Shown: positions 33,416 to 45,079 of the stretch, in pieces
Position numbering within the stretch: the stretch's first letter is position 1
How the letters are laid out: every line of letters starts with the position of its first letter
Assembly: GCA_003255025.1 (NCBI GenBank)
Contig: QANY01009387.1
Span: forward strand, 992,001-1,056,000
Reading direction: 5' to 3'
From: Datisca glomerata
Taxonomy: Eukaryota; Streptophyta; Magnoliopsida; Cucurbitales; Datiscaceae
Length of the DNA: 64,000 bases
Notes under the pieces: model-generated
What the model was told of the DNA's origin: nothing
The model's database searches: none
The model's input: only the letters and a program-made list of their open reading frames with translations
Translations under genes and position numbers: made by a program

Positions 33416-35110
33416 TTGGTTGGGAATATATGCCTTTGTTTCCAAGGCATATCCCTAGAACAAATCTGATAGGGATGAATAGCTCATAATAGATCTAACC
33501 ATATCCAATAGAGTTTGATTCCTTCTTTGTGACACACCATTTTGTTCTGGAGTCCCAGGTGCTGTAAGCTGAGAAAGAATACATTCTTCCTTAAGAAAGT
33601 CTTCGAACTCTCCTAACAAGTACTCTCCACCACGGTCAGATCATAGTGATTTGATTTATTTCTCTAATTGCTTGTCAATAATAGCTTTGTGCTCTTTGAA
33701 CTTTTCAAAAGTTTCATACTTTTGGCGCATTAGATAAACATTTTCAAAACGTGAGTAGTCATCTGTGAAAGTTACAAAATTGCTTGGATATTCAATGGCC
33801 CGCGTACACCTTTATGTACGAGTTTGAGGCATTGAGTGGCTCTTTCACCCTTCATTGAAAATGGTCTTTTGCCCATTTTGCCTTCTATGCAGGATTCACA
33901 TGTGGGTAGTGATCTCAATGGACCGTCATTTGCAAGTCTTTTAATCCTATATAGGCTTATGTGACCAAGATGCAAGTGCCACAAGTATGTTAAATCGATT
34001 GAGTCAGACTTCAACCTTTTACTATCCCTTTGTAAATCAGTATTTACTTCAGTGTCACATATCATTAGAACTTTTGATTTTATATAAAATAAGTTATTTA
34101 TCATGCGTGCAATAGTAATTAAGCATTCATTTATAAAAATACCAATATCATTATCAATGAAATATAAGGAAAATCCTTGCTCAATTAAACTAGCTACTAA
34201 AATAAGGGTTTTCCTAAAAATTGGGACATAATAAACATCACGCAAAATCAAATAATTGTTCTCAAATAACAATTTAATAGTTCCAATAGATACTGCTGAT
34301 ACTAGTGCTCCATTTTCCCAACGGAATTTCAGAGAAAGCTTTTTGCTTTCTCTGAACTTCTACAGCGAACAATAAATATGGTTAGTGGTAGCAGAGTCTA
34401 CAATCCATGAAAAAGTAAAGTCAGCCACATAACATGCTTGAGAACAAGTAATGTACCTTGGATTTCAACTCCTTGAGATAATCTGGGCAGTTGCGTTTCC
34501 AATGACCAGCGACTCCACAATGATGACACTTGTCTTGCCCTTCAGAAACAGGTAAAAGAGAGTACCTCAACTTATTCATCAAATAATTAAGTTTGAAGTT
34601 CTCATAAGTGTCTGGCATGGTCTGGAGGATCATATCAACTTGAGTCTCTTCATCTACCTCAGCTCTCATTATCTTCATCTCATTCAGAAAACTAATGATC
34701 AACATCATATGTTCTCTCTAATAGGAGTTCTGGGTTTCATCTGATAGTTCATGAAGTTACACACAGTAGCCTGTTTTACTTGACGACCCTGATCTCCGAG
34801 CATTCCGATTATGTTCAACATCATATCAGCAACGGTCTCCATGTTCTGATGTTGTTGTTACAACATATTGCTAACTGATGCCAATATATAACACCTAGAG
34901 ATCTCATCAGAACGTAGCCAAGAAGCATATACATCATTTTCTTCTTGAGTCGATTCAATAATAGGCTCAAGGGGACAAGGGGTGGTGAGCACAAACTTGT
35001 GCTTTTCTACTGTCAACACGATATCAATATTACATTTTCAAACCGCGTAAATTTCACCAGTGAGTTTGATTGCATTCAAGATTGTTGAGAGTGTGGATAA
35101 TTACATGATT
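33416..35110 (-). pseudogene. Copia gag, pre-integrase and integrase remnant
   Basis: On the minus strand gag starts near 35070 and includes a conserved UBN2-type segment (34708-34560: MMLIISFLNEMKIMRAEVDE, then QVDMILQTMPDTYENFKLNY). It also has an intact CCHC zinc knuckle (CHHCGVAGHWKRNCP, near 34525-34480). The pre-integrase region is at 34272-33772 (LWHLHLGHISLYRIKRLA, PTCESCIEGKMGKRPF). The integrase core follows with GTPEQNGVSQRRNQTLLDM near 33560-33500, and is cut at NQVSSK. A frame break between gag and pol and several internal stops make it non-functional. Confidence 0.85.
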
Positions 35111-36847
35111 ACTGAAAAGAACAAATAAAACAGTGAAAATAAATACTTAATCATTTAGGAAAGTATGATGCATGATGCAAATACTTAAATATTTAAAAAT
35201 CTGATAAAAACATATTTCTTCCATGATATTACGATTAACAACGATAGCTCGTCTCATCTAGAGACAATGTCCAAGCTACCTTCTATAGCATCGAGACTCT
35301 TCTCGTTTGGTTAACGCTTCTCAAGATGTCACTACATCTAGCTCAACTAATCGCCAATGGTTTTGGTCATCTTAGCCCATTGACTAGCTCCTATAAGAGA
35401 TTCAAATGTGTTTCGGTTAAGTTTTTAACCAACGCATCGACTTTATGCTATGAACTAACAGTCCGCCAAAGAACGATTCCGCCTCACCACTTCCTTTACA
35501 TGCTTTAGCTTCTCAAACAACTCGATGACTTAAAGTGACACAATTCCCAAGCTTCTTCCACTGAAGAGAGGACCACTAGGGCGACTCTAAACCATTCCTT
35601 GTGCCACGATTAAGTTTGCGTTGCGGACGATGACAATGTTTCAACGTAAACGACTCTCCCACTTAGTTTTTAAAAAATTAGATTTTTCTTTGCTTTTAAA
35701 AAAATCATAACTCTTTATAAATTTGAAATACAAGTTTTCAAATTTATAAGCATTTATAAAATTTAAATCATAATTTAAAATTTATAACTTTTATAAAATT
35801 CATATTGTATTTAAAAAAATTATAACCCATTATAAATTTAAACTATAATGATGCATGTACATGCTACATGACAATTTGATATTGACATATCATTATTTTT
35901 ATATAACATGTTATATGAGGATACGAGATTAATAATAAATTATACATTCAAAATTAGCCTCTCTATGGCTCATTTCTATTTACAACTCATAAAAATAATA
36001 ATTAAATTACAATAATTTAAATTCTAGTCTTCATGACGTCTGTAATTATCTCCTTATAATATTTAAAATTTTATCAAAATCCCTTTAATTAAGGAGAACT
36101 ACTTTCCTAATTAAATAATCATATTAAATATCTTTTTTTAAATTAATTGAATTTGATTAGTAGAAAAAAGAAAAAATTAATGGCTTATCAAACTTGGAGC
36201 AAACTCAATCAATTAAATTAATTTTAATTTTAAAAAATTTGAAATTGATAACTATCTTTTTAAAATTTAAAATTGAAAAGATAAAAGATAGGATTAGGGT
36301 TTTCACGAAGCATCACAGAGATATGGCAACACGGTATCAGAGCGTCTGAACCTCGTACCCTAGAAATCACAAGGATTACCGCTGAGAGTTGAAGTGGGAC
36401 AGTCCTACCACTGCCGCCGGTTGCCAGGCCACCACCGTCGGCGTGCACATGGAGGATGTGGCGGCGAGCGTCGGACAGCGCAGCGGTGGACGGCACGACA
36501 CATGATGTAGCGGACGACGCGTGGCATGAAGAGGGCGGCGAACCTCGGGGTGCGTGTGACTTCTCAGGATTCATGCGATGATTCGATTGGAACGTGTTTG
36601 CGATAAATTTACATGAAAATTAAGGATACAACCCTTGAAAAATTAAATTACATAAACTCCTATGCCACAATTTGGATGTACGTCAATTCTAAAATTGAAA
36701 ATAACGCCTAGAGCCAATCGATTGGGATACATTCATAAAACACGTTCAAACATACTTTGCATCTACCATACAAAAAATATATGTCAATACCATCATATTC
36801 ATCCGTACATATGTGTAGATTCAAAATATGCATACTCAAAAAATATA

Positions 36848-36860
36848 GGCTCTGATACCA
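36848..36860 (-). other. Copia primer-binding site (initiator tRNA-Met type)
   Basis: TGGTATCAGAGCC on the minus strand, directly inside the 5' LTR. This sequence is complementary to the 3' end of plant initiator tRNA-Met. Confidence 0.85.
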
Positions 36861-36861
36861 A

Positions 36862-38692
36862 TAGTTGGACCGAGTTTTAAATTTTGAAGAAAAATTAATG
36901 AACCATGACTAGTTCATGGGCGGGATATCAATTTTTTTTATACAAATGTTTAATCCAATTAAACACAAAACCAATCAATGAACATGCATAATCAAATAAA
37001 CGTATCAAGAAAAGATTGAGACAATTTATACCTTTTCAATTAATGGAGAGACTCTAATTTGGCGGGATCCAATTCTCTATCTCGCATTTTTTGTTCTTGA
37101 GATTCGCAGAGCTATCAATTGATCCTTACATCGATAACCACTCAATTGAGTCAGAAGTAAATATTTTTCATAGGAATTGAGTGTGGACTCTCTAAACAAT
37201 GATTGAAAGAGAAAACCAAAATTTTCTCTTCCCTTACTGTCAAAATCGGCGGTAACTTTGTGTGTAAGGGGAGGGGGAGAGAAACTTTTTATTCTCTGAT
37301 CAACACACTTAGGGATATAGTTATACATATAGATAAAGATGCAATCCCTTATATGATAATTATAAATTTTTTACATATATCCCTATATGTTAAATTGCCG
37401 ATAATTATCTCCCCGTGCACTTCTATCTGTTATTTTAACATCTCCCTTAGATCCAAGTCTGTGTCCGATAATTTATCAATTTGAATTGATGAATTAAATT
37501 GATCACTATCAATTAATTAAATAATTTATTTTATTTACTAATTATTTAATAATTAGAAAATAAAAAAATAATTAATTTGACATTAATTTGTCTCTTCACT
37601 AATTTAGTGATGACACTCATCACATATGAGTTCGAAAAGTGTACATTGGTCAAAAACACATTTTTGGTCTAACTGACGTCATTCCTGTCCTTATTAGCTA
37701 CTATTGAGACCGAATAGACCCACATAAATAAAGTTATGAGAATCAAATACCCGACTAATTTATATCTATAAATTCTTGACCTATTTAATCCATGACGAAT
37801 CAACTTTCGATTCATGCACGCTACATTTTTTGTTGGTGCAAATAAGCATATTCATTTCACGGTCCACAAAATATTTTATGATATTATCCTTCGTGAATAT
37901 CAGTAACAAGAGCATGATATAATATTATCATTTTACCCTTCTAGTAATTATTTTATTAACTCTTTTATTGAGTGTGAATAAGAAAGACATTTCAGTGAAA
38001 TGTCTCATACAGATCATCATGTTTTATTCAATGACTCATGTCATCGAGTACCAGGCACAATTTATTTATTCACACACTCATCAATAAAGCATAAGGTGAT
38101 GTTGTTGCTTTTGTAATCTTACCACGAATTCCATATATGTGAATCACGCAACTCCAACATAGTTGAATCACGGTCCCAACAGCTAAGGTATATTCCAACA
38201 ATTCGAACTCGCTCCATTGGCATATGATCACAAAAAACTAAGTCAAGATTAAGGTAATTACGAAAATACTCTTGGGGTGCAACAATTAGATTTAGAGCTA
38301 GGTAAATGACTTTGTTCTAAACTAATTGGTTACTGGCCTATTCAACATGTTCCATAACATGTCTAGGTCAACAATTAGAGTCTCCACTCCCATGCCCCAA
38401 GATCGGCATCATTTGGTTCAACCTAACAGTCATAATTGGACTCGATTGCTCAGTTGATTCTAAGACTGCGAATAACATTCTTAACTATCTCAGAAGAGTT
38501 TGTCTGGAATACCGTTCGGTCTTTACTCTTCTCACGTTGATAATAGTTTCAGGACTTAAGTAAATTATAAACACACTTTAACTAAAGCAAACTCTCATTT
38601 ATTTATAAAATTTAGTAATTCATAAATGTCAAAGAAATAACTATTTACTCATAAAAGTTATTACACTCTGATTTATGGACATAATTTCAACA
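36862..38692 (-). repeat. 5' LTR of the 32.5-38.7 kb Copia element (about 1.83 kb)
   Basis: In minus orientation it starts TGTTGAAATTATGTCC and ends TCGGTCCAACTA next to the primer-binding site. Its first 1.2 kb aligns with 62773-64000, the 3' LTR of the other family member; a shared block is AAAGTGTGTTTATAATTTAC. Confidence 0.8.
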
Positions 38693-38843
38693 ATATATTG
38701 TGAAAATGAGGGACGAATCTTGCTACCTAATATATGCATTGTTTGTTCCTTAGGCTGTGTGGCAGTGATAAGGCTAGGATAGAGACGTCGTTTTAATTGG
38801 TGGAGAGTGGGGCAGTGACGGCCAACGGAGAGTACCCAAATAT
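38693..38843. other. Spacer between the Copia 5' LTR and the tandem duplication
   Basis: Short flank; no feature recognised. Confidence 0.4.
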
Positions 38844-40460
38844 TGGGGAGTATGGAGTATGTTCCCAGGCATGAGCCCATGTCTTTCTTTTTCATTCTTC
38901 GTCATCATTTATGCTTTCTATCTTGCTTTTACTGGTGATTTTTTTTGTATTCATAGATTCTCATGCCAACAAATATTCGTATCTCACAAGGGAGAAAGGG
39001 GAGCACATGGATCATGCTTTTCAATACACTCATCGACACTAGCCATGGTTGTTAAATCCATCATAAGTAGAGCGACCAATTATTCCTGTCGCTCTTCGTT
39101 TCTCATGCAGGTCCCTCTAAACCTTCAACATTCGTGCCCATAGCTAGCTATTCATCTTTGTCAGATCACACATCATTAGACATCGAGTCCATAGATTTTG
39201 AGCCACTTGCTTCCAGGAGAGAAGTGATTAAGAGGTTGAGGACCATAGCAGATTCCAAGCATGACAAGTTAGAGAATGTGCGTTCGTGTACAACTGATAA
39301 CTTATGTCACAAAATGTACATCGATCTTTGTCTTCCTATCATTGATTACTTCTAAGAAACCATTTTATTTTGGGCCTAGGTGTGTCTACTCCCATTTAGG
39401 TCACAACTACGGTCGTACTAGTTGATGTTGTGACAGATCTAGTGGTGACTTCATATCCAACGAGGTTTTTGATGCTTACTTCTAGTCCATCTTCTATTAT
39501 GGATCCCTTACCCATTTTAAATCTTCTCATATAGAGCTTCCATTTTCTCCCAATGAGCTTCTGATTCACGGGGATGTTATCTTCCTTCATGATGAAGGGC
39601 TTGTCACACCTTTATGTAAGGCCTAATGGTTCCTTAAGATGTGACAAATATGTCGGATCCTTAATCCAACATTGAGCTTATATAAGAATAATGACGTGTA
39701 CTGAATTTTAAAATAAGGTTAAGCCAAATTAAAAGTGATCCGTTAAGTATTCAGTAATTTGAGTTTTAATATATCTGATAGTGTGTCAGACTTTGATGTG
39801 TAGAGATTTAAGTAGAATTTTTATTTTTATGATGGGTTAAAATAAAAATATCAAAAGATGTTGTTTATATATAGTGATTATGAATTCCAAATCACATTAT
39901 AAGATAAACATTCTATTCTCTCTAATATCTCACCGTTAGAGAAAAAACATAGAGACTTAATAAAGTGGACTCTCTCTTAGATAATTGTGTACATCTAGAA
40001 GATCAATTACTCAGCTCTACAAAGTGATATATTACCATTAATTCAGGTATGCTTCCGCATAATCGTTATTTGATTAGTTTAAGAAATTGGTTTTCACCGA
40101 TAAATGAATTTTCTCTAACAAGACTTGATGCATGTCAACTCGAATACTTATCATGCTTCGTTAAGTCATAACTTGATGAATACATGGACACACACACTCT
40201 CTCTACCTATCTACTTATATATATATTATTTTTAACGTGATTTTGATTTTTGTTTGAAACATGACGTCATGGGCTATAAAGCTTTTCAAGACTTCTTCGA
40301 TCAGTGCAGATGGTTCTTTCTTAAGATGAAGAATGACTTTGAGGCAGAGAAATTGAAAAACATAGAACTCGAGAAGGCTTTGACGGATGCCAATGCTCAA
40401 TTCAATGAGTTGCACATGGTAGGTAAGGGACTCGACATCACAAAAAGCAGCGTCAAGAAA
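38844..40460 (+). repeat. Tandem duplication of an unknown gene-like segment, unit 1
   Basis: Starts GGGGAGTATGGAGTATGTT and ends GCAGCGTCAAGAAA, just before the same start word recurs. It contains an open segment at 39134-39355 (SYSSLSDHTS, SIDFEPLASRREVIKRLRT) and, near 40260-40440, a coiled-coil-like segment (KNDFEAEKLKNIELEKALTD) preceded by intron-like sequence. The segment order and splice-like boundaries suggest a piece of a gene with introns, or of a large transposon gag gene. I do not recognise the family. Stops and the lack of a start codon mean no functional call is possible. Confidence 0.7.
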
Positions 40461-41095
40461 TGGGGAGTATGGAGTACGTTACCCGGCCGGACCCCATGTC
40501 TTTCTTTCTCAATCTTCATCATCATTTATGCTTTCTATCTTACTTTTACTGATAAATTTTTTTGTTGTATTCAAAGATTCTCAGGCCAACAAATATTATT
40601 ATGTCACAAGGGAGAACGAGGAGCTTGTAGATCATGCTTTTCACTACGCTCATCGCCACTAATCATGGTTGCTAGATCCATCATAAGTTGAACAACCAGT
40701 TATTCTCGTTGCTCTTTGTTTCTCATGCAGGCCCTCTAAAACTTCAACTTTGGTGCCCATAGATAGCTATTCATCTTTATCAGATCAGGCATCATCAAGC
40801 ATCAAGTCCACGAATTCTGAGCCATTTGCTTCCAGGGGATAAAAGATTAAGAGGTTGGGGACTATAGGGGATTCCAAGCATGACGAGTCAAAGAATACAC
40901 GTCTATGTACAACATATAACTTATGTCAAAGAATGTACGCCGATCTTTGTCTTTCTATAACTGATTACTTCTAAGACACCATTTTCTGTTGGGCCTAGGT
41001 GTGTCTACTCCTGTTTTGGTCACAACTTTGGTCGCACCAGTTGTTGTTGGTGTGACAGATTCAATGGTGACTTCTGTTCTAGCAAGCTTATCAGT

Positions 41096-41100
41096 GCCTA
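41096..41100. repeat. Target-site duplication, left copy (small Copia)
   Basis: GCCTA, identical to 43631-43635. Confidence 0.9.
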
Positions 41101-41332
41101 TGTTGAATCACGTGACTTAAGATGCTGCAGATATTCAGTTGAAGGAGTCAAGAATCAGTTACATTATGTCCTGTTCTTTTTGCTACTTTTTTAGTAGATA
41201 TTTATGCTTTCTTGTAGCAGATTTTTCTGTAATTTTAGTTATGCATCTGCTGTATAAATAAGTGATCTTAATGCTCAATAAAATATGGGTTTTCCCTCTA
41301 ATATCTTGTCCATATTTGTTCTAATACTAACA
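41101..41332 (+). repeat. 5' LTR of the small Copia element
   Basis: Has a TATAAATAAG box near 41254 and a polyadenylation-like AATAAAATATGG near 41277. Closely similar to the 3' LTR. Confidence 0.9.
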
Positions 41333-41449
41333 AAATTGGTATCAGAGCCATAATTTTGAGGGATTTGTGAGTATATATATATATATATATATATATATAC
41401 TCACAAATCCCTCAAAATTATGGCTCTGATACCAATTTTGTTAGTATTA
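41322..41449. repeat. Perfect palindrome over the LTR end and primer-binding site, with (TA)n centre
   Basis: Two 64-base arms, 41322-41385 and 41386-41449, are exact reverse complements. The left arm holds the 5' LTR end and primer-binding site, and the centre is a (TA)n run (41372-41399). The right arm ends at an undetermined base (N, 41450), after which normal gag leader continues. Confidence 0.9.
41337..41349 (+). other. Copia primer-binding site (initiator tRNA-Met type)
   Basis: TGGTATCAGAGCC, four bases after the 5' LTR end; its inverted copy is in the right arm of the palindrome. Confidence 0.9.
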
Positions 41450-41482
41450 NTACAAACACGAAGAACCTGCAAATAGCCTAAG

Positions 41483-43358
41483 ATGGAATCAAAACTTTCT
41501 TCTTTCACTTCAATTTCACCTCTGATATTTGATGAAACAAATTATCAGATGTGGGCTATCAAGATGGAATCCTATCTTGATGCAAATGATTTATGAGAAG
41601 TTGTGGAGAGAGTATATGAAGTTTCTGAATTGCCGGACAATCCAACGGTTAATCAACTCAAATTTCATAAAGAGAAGAAGCTAAGAAAATCCAAAGCTAG
41701 ATCAATTTTGTTCACTATTGTATCCTCTATTATTTTCAATAGAATAATGACTTTTAAAGCAACCTGAGATTCATATGGAGATTGATAATGATGTAGATGA
41801 TCAACCGGTTAGAGGAACCAGATCACTCTCTAAACTTTATCAGAGATGTAATGTTGCTGTGATGGAACCTACAGATTACAGATGCTGTAACTGATAAAAA
41901 ATGGATAGTTGCAATGAAGGAGGAGCTTAACATGATTGAAAAAAAATCAAACATGGGAGTTGGTGGACAAGCCTAAAGACAAGAATGCTATAGGAGTCAA
42001 GTGAGTTTTCAGAACCAAGTTCAATTCTGATGGTTCTGTGAGCAAGCATAAGGCAAGGCTCGTTGTCAAGGGATATGCCTAAATGTTTGGGGTATACTTC
42101 TTTGAAACGTTTGCCCCATTTGCTCGATTGGACACCATAAGATTGTTATTGGCTCTTGCTGGACAAAATGGCTGGATTATATATCAAATGGATGTCAAGT
42201 CGGCATTTTTGAATGGATACTTGGAGGAAGTGATTTACGTAGAGCAACCTGAAGGTTTTTCAGTTCAAGGACATGAGGAGAAAGTATATCGACTAAAAAA
42301 TGCCTTATACGGTTTAAGGCAGGCTCCAAGGTCTTGGTATAACAGAATTGATGCACACTTGTTAAGCTTAGGCTTTGAAAAAAGTCTAAGTGAATTCACT
42401 TTATATATCAAGAAGGTTGATAATGAAATACTTGTTGTGTCCTTATATGTTGACGACTTGTCACGGGGAGTTCTAAGATGCTGATTGACGAGTCTAAAGA
42501 AAGGATGAAATATACATTTGAAATGACTGATCTTGGAAGAATGTCATTCTTCCTTGGTATGCAGGTGTAGCAAAATGAAGTGAGATCTTTGTATGTCAAA
42601 CAAAATATGCAAAGGATATTCTCAGAAAATTCAAGATGGAGGATGCAAGCCAACTACAACTCCAATGAATCAAAAAGAGAAGTTTAACAAGGAAGATGGA
42701 GCTGAGAAAATTGATGAAAGGTTGTATAGAAGCTTAATAGGTTGTCTGATGTATTTAACAACAACTAGGCCAGACATTACGCATGCAGTAAGTTTGCTGT
42801 CAAGATACATGCATTGTGCAAATGAAATTCACTTTCAAGCAGAAAAAATAATTCTCATATATGTTAAGGGAACAATCGACTCTGGAGTCACATTCCAACA
42901 AGTTAAAAATTTCAGTCTTCATGGCTATATTGATAGTGATTGAGCTGGAAGTACTGATGATATGCGAAGCACTTCAAGTTTTTGTTTCAGCATTGGCTCT
43001 GGAATTTTTTCATGGTGTTCAAAGAAACAAGAAATCATAGCACAGTCGACTATGGAAGCAGAATATATAGCTGGTTGTTTCAGCTACAAATCAAGCTCTT
43101 TGGCTCAGAAAACTCATGGTTGATTTGCACATAGAGCAAAAGGAGAGTACGCAAACTTTTGTTGATAATCAAGCTGTAATTTCAATTGCTAATAATCAAG
43201 TGTTTCATGGGAAAACAAAACACTTCAAGATAAAGTTTTATTTTCTAAGAGAGGTGCAAAAGCAAGGAGAGGTGCAACTGATTCATTGCAAGACAGAGAA
43301 TCAACTTGCTGATTTTTTAACAAAACCACTTCCTAAAGCAAGGTTTGAATTTCTCTGA
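41483..43358 (+). pseudogene. Copia gag, reverse transcriptase and RNase H, fused by deletion and broken
   Basis: Gag starts at 41483 (MESKLSSFTS, then FDETNYQMWAIKMESYLD) and carries a stop early on. Reverse transcriptase appears from about 41880 and is clear at 42100-42484: [51 protein letters not shown], then SLYVDDL with the catalytic YVDD. The next part is at 42593-42943 (DERLYRSLIGCLMYLTTTRP). RNase H is at 43116-43358 (VDNQAVISIANN, FHGKTKHFKIK, ADFLTKPLP). Several frameshifts separate these blocks. YVDD and the surrounding RT are intact, but protease and integrase are absent. Confidence 0.9.
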
Positions 43359-43397
43359 CAAAAGCTTGGCATATGCAGCCTCTAAGTCAAGGAGGAG

Positions 43398-43630
43398 TGT
43401 TGAATCATGTGACTTAAGATTCCTACAGATACTCAGTCGAAGGAGTCAAGAATCAGTTACACGATCTCCTGTTCTTTTTGCTAATTTTTTGGTAGATATT
43501 TATGCTTTCTTGTAGCAGATTTTTCTACAATTTTAGTTATGCATCTGTTGTATAAATAAGTGATCTTAATGCTCAATAAAATATGGGTTTTTCCTTTAAT
43601 ATCTGGTCCATATTTGTTCTAATACTAACA
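43398..43630 (+). repeat. 3' LTR of the small Copia element
   Basis: Starts TGTTGAATCATGTGAC directly after the polypurine tract; ends AATACTAACA before the target duplication GCCTA. Confidence 0.9.
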
Positions 43631-43635
43631 GCCTA
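43631..43635. repeat. Target-site duplication, right copy (small Copia)
   Basis: GCCTA, identical to 41096-41100. Confidence 0.9.
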
Positions 43636-44650
43636 TCTCTAGTCCATCTTATATTGCGGATCCCCCACCCATTTTAAATCTTCTCGTTTGGAGTTTCCAT
43701 TTACCCACAATGATATCTAGTCCATCTTCTACCACAGGGATGTTATCTTCCTTCATGATGAGAGGGCTTGTCACACCCATATGTAAAATCTCATGGTTGC
43801 TTAAGAAGTGATAAACCTGTTGAACCCTTAATCCAACATTGGATTTATATGTAAATTATTATATGTTGCGGACTGTCTAATATGATTAAGTCCAATTTAA
43901 AGTGATATACTAAGTTTTGAATAATAGGGTTTAATGTATCTGATAGTGTGTGAAACTTTGATGTGTAGAGACTTAAGGATAGTTTTTATTTTTGTGATGG
44001 ACTAAAATAGAAATAGTAAAAGATGACAAGGTTCTTGTCATATAGTGGTTAAGAAGCCCAGGTCGCACGATATGCGAAACACTGTATTTTCTCTAGTATC
44101 ACATCGTTAAAGAAGAAAAAGTAGAGACTTAACAAAAGAGACTCTCTCTTAGAAAGTCATGTAAATCTGGAAAGCTAATCGCTCGACTGTACAAAGTGAT
44201 ATATACACTTCCACATAATCATTATTTGAATCTTTGGTGATCCAACATGTATGTTCTTGAGATTTTAAGAAATGATTTTCACCAATAAATGAATTTTCTC
44301 TAATAAGACCCCATGCATGTCGACCCGAATGCTTATCATACTTCGTTTAAGTCATGACTTACGCATGGACACTCTCTCTCTTTACTTATCAACTTATCTA
44401 TCTATCTATATATGAATATATCTTTTTAACATGATTTTAACTTTTGTTTGCAACAGGATGTCATGTGCTATAATGCTTTTCAAGACTTCATTGATCAGTG
44501 CACATGGTTGTTGCTCAGGATGAAGAATGACTTTGAGGCGGAGAAATTGAAAAATAGAGAACTGGAGAAGGCTTTGACGGATGCTAAGGCTGAATTCAAT
44601 TAGTTGCGCATGGTAGGTAAGGGACTCTACATCACAAAAGCAGCATCAAG

Positions 44651-44990
44651 ATTTAGCTGAACACGATGAGTTTATTGAAGGCCTTCTCTGAGAGAACTCT
44701 TGTCTCCAAGAGATGGTTCGCACAAAAGACATTCAGACTGAGAGGGAGGAGACATTAAGAATGGCCATTCATAAGACAAAGGATGAAGTTGCTGACTTTT
44801 ATAGAGACTTTTCTCAACAGCTCCTTCCATGCATTACTGAAGTCATGGCTCATTCAGAGGAAGCAAGGGCTTCAATTGTCGTTTCTACCTCCTCCCCTAC
44901 AGTGGTTGTTGATGTTGATAATTCTGAGCCACATGATGCTCAAGTTCCTCTTATAAACAGGAGACATTTGCTTCGATTTCAAAGATGAAC
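44651..44990 (+). other. Continuation of the unknown coding-like segment (single copy)
   Basis: Follows unit 2. An open frame at 44713-44988 reads MVRTKDIQTEREETLRMAIH, then KDEVADFYRDFSQQLLPCI and VVDVDNSEPHDAQVP. It is helical and acidic, and may be the C-terminal part of the protein encoded by the duplicated segment. I do not recognise the family, and no catalytic motif is visible. Confidence 0.35.
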
Positions 44991-45079
44991 ACGTTTTGTA
45001 ACAATTTGATATGAAAAATGTATTTTTACATAGAGACTTGGCCGAAGAAACCAATATAGAAATTCACCAGGTTTAAATA

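Larger units (their letters stand above)
32485..38692 (-). mobile_element. Copia LTR retrotransposon, minus strand, internally deleted
   Basis: In minus orientation the order is: 5' LTR (38692-36862), primer-binding site TGGTATCAGAGCC (36860-36848), a leader of about 1.8 kb, gag, pre-integrase, part of integrase (to about 33420), and then directly a 3' LTR remnant (33415-32485). Reverse transcriptase, RNase H and the first part of the 3' LTR are gone, so a deletion joined integrase to the LTR. The LTR outer ends read TGTTGAAAT and ATCCAACA. The flanking 5-mers are GTATA (32480-32484) and ATATA (38693-38697), 4 of 5 matching. The element at 55440-64000 is a second, more complete member of the family. 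Confidence 0.85.
41101..43630 (+). mobile_element. Small Copia LTR retrotransposon, internally deleted, perfect target duplication
   Basis: A 2,530-base element with LTRs of 232 and 233 bases (41101-41332, 43398-43630). Both LTRs start TGTTGAATCA and end AATACTAACA, with a perfect 5-bp duplication GCCTA outside. The primer-binding site TGGTATCAGAGCC is at 41337-41349, and the polypurine tract AAGGAGGAG lies directly before the 3' LTR. Gag (41483-41770) is joined to the reverse transcriptase region (about 41880 on), and protease and integrase are missing. Most of a complete Copia of 4.5-5 kb is therefore deleted. Confidence 0.93.
40461..44650 (+). repeat. Tandem duplication of the unknown segment, unit 2 (interrupted by a Copia element)
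   Basis: Without the 2,535 bases of inserted Copia and target duplication it is about 1.66 kb, close to unit 1 (1.62 kb). The same blocks occur in the same order: the CTTTCTATCTT segment, the AAACTTCAACTTTGGTGCCC block, the C-rich CACACCCATATGTAA block (43770), and the coiled-coil segment at 44460-44620 (FEAEKLKNRELEKALTDAKA). The coiled-coil block is preceded by a TTGCAACAG acceptor-like site at 44449-44457. Confidence 0.7.

Noticed and set aside
36260..36574. 104-residue GC-rich open frame (minus strand) as a host gene
   Set aside because: It lies in the leader of a Copia element between the primer-binding site and gag, and the sister element has unrelated sequence there.
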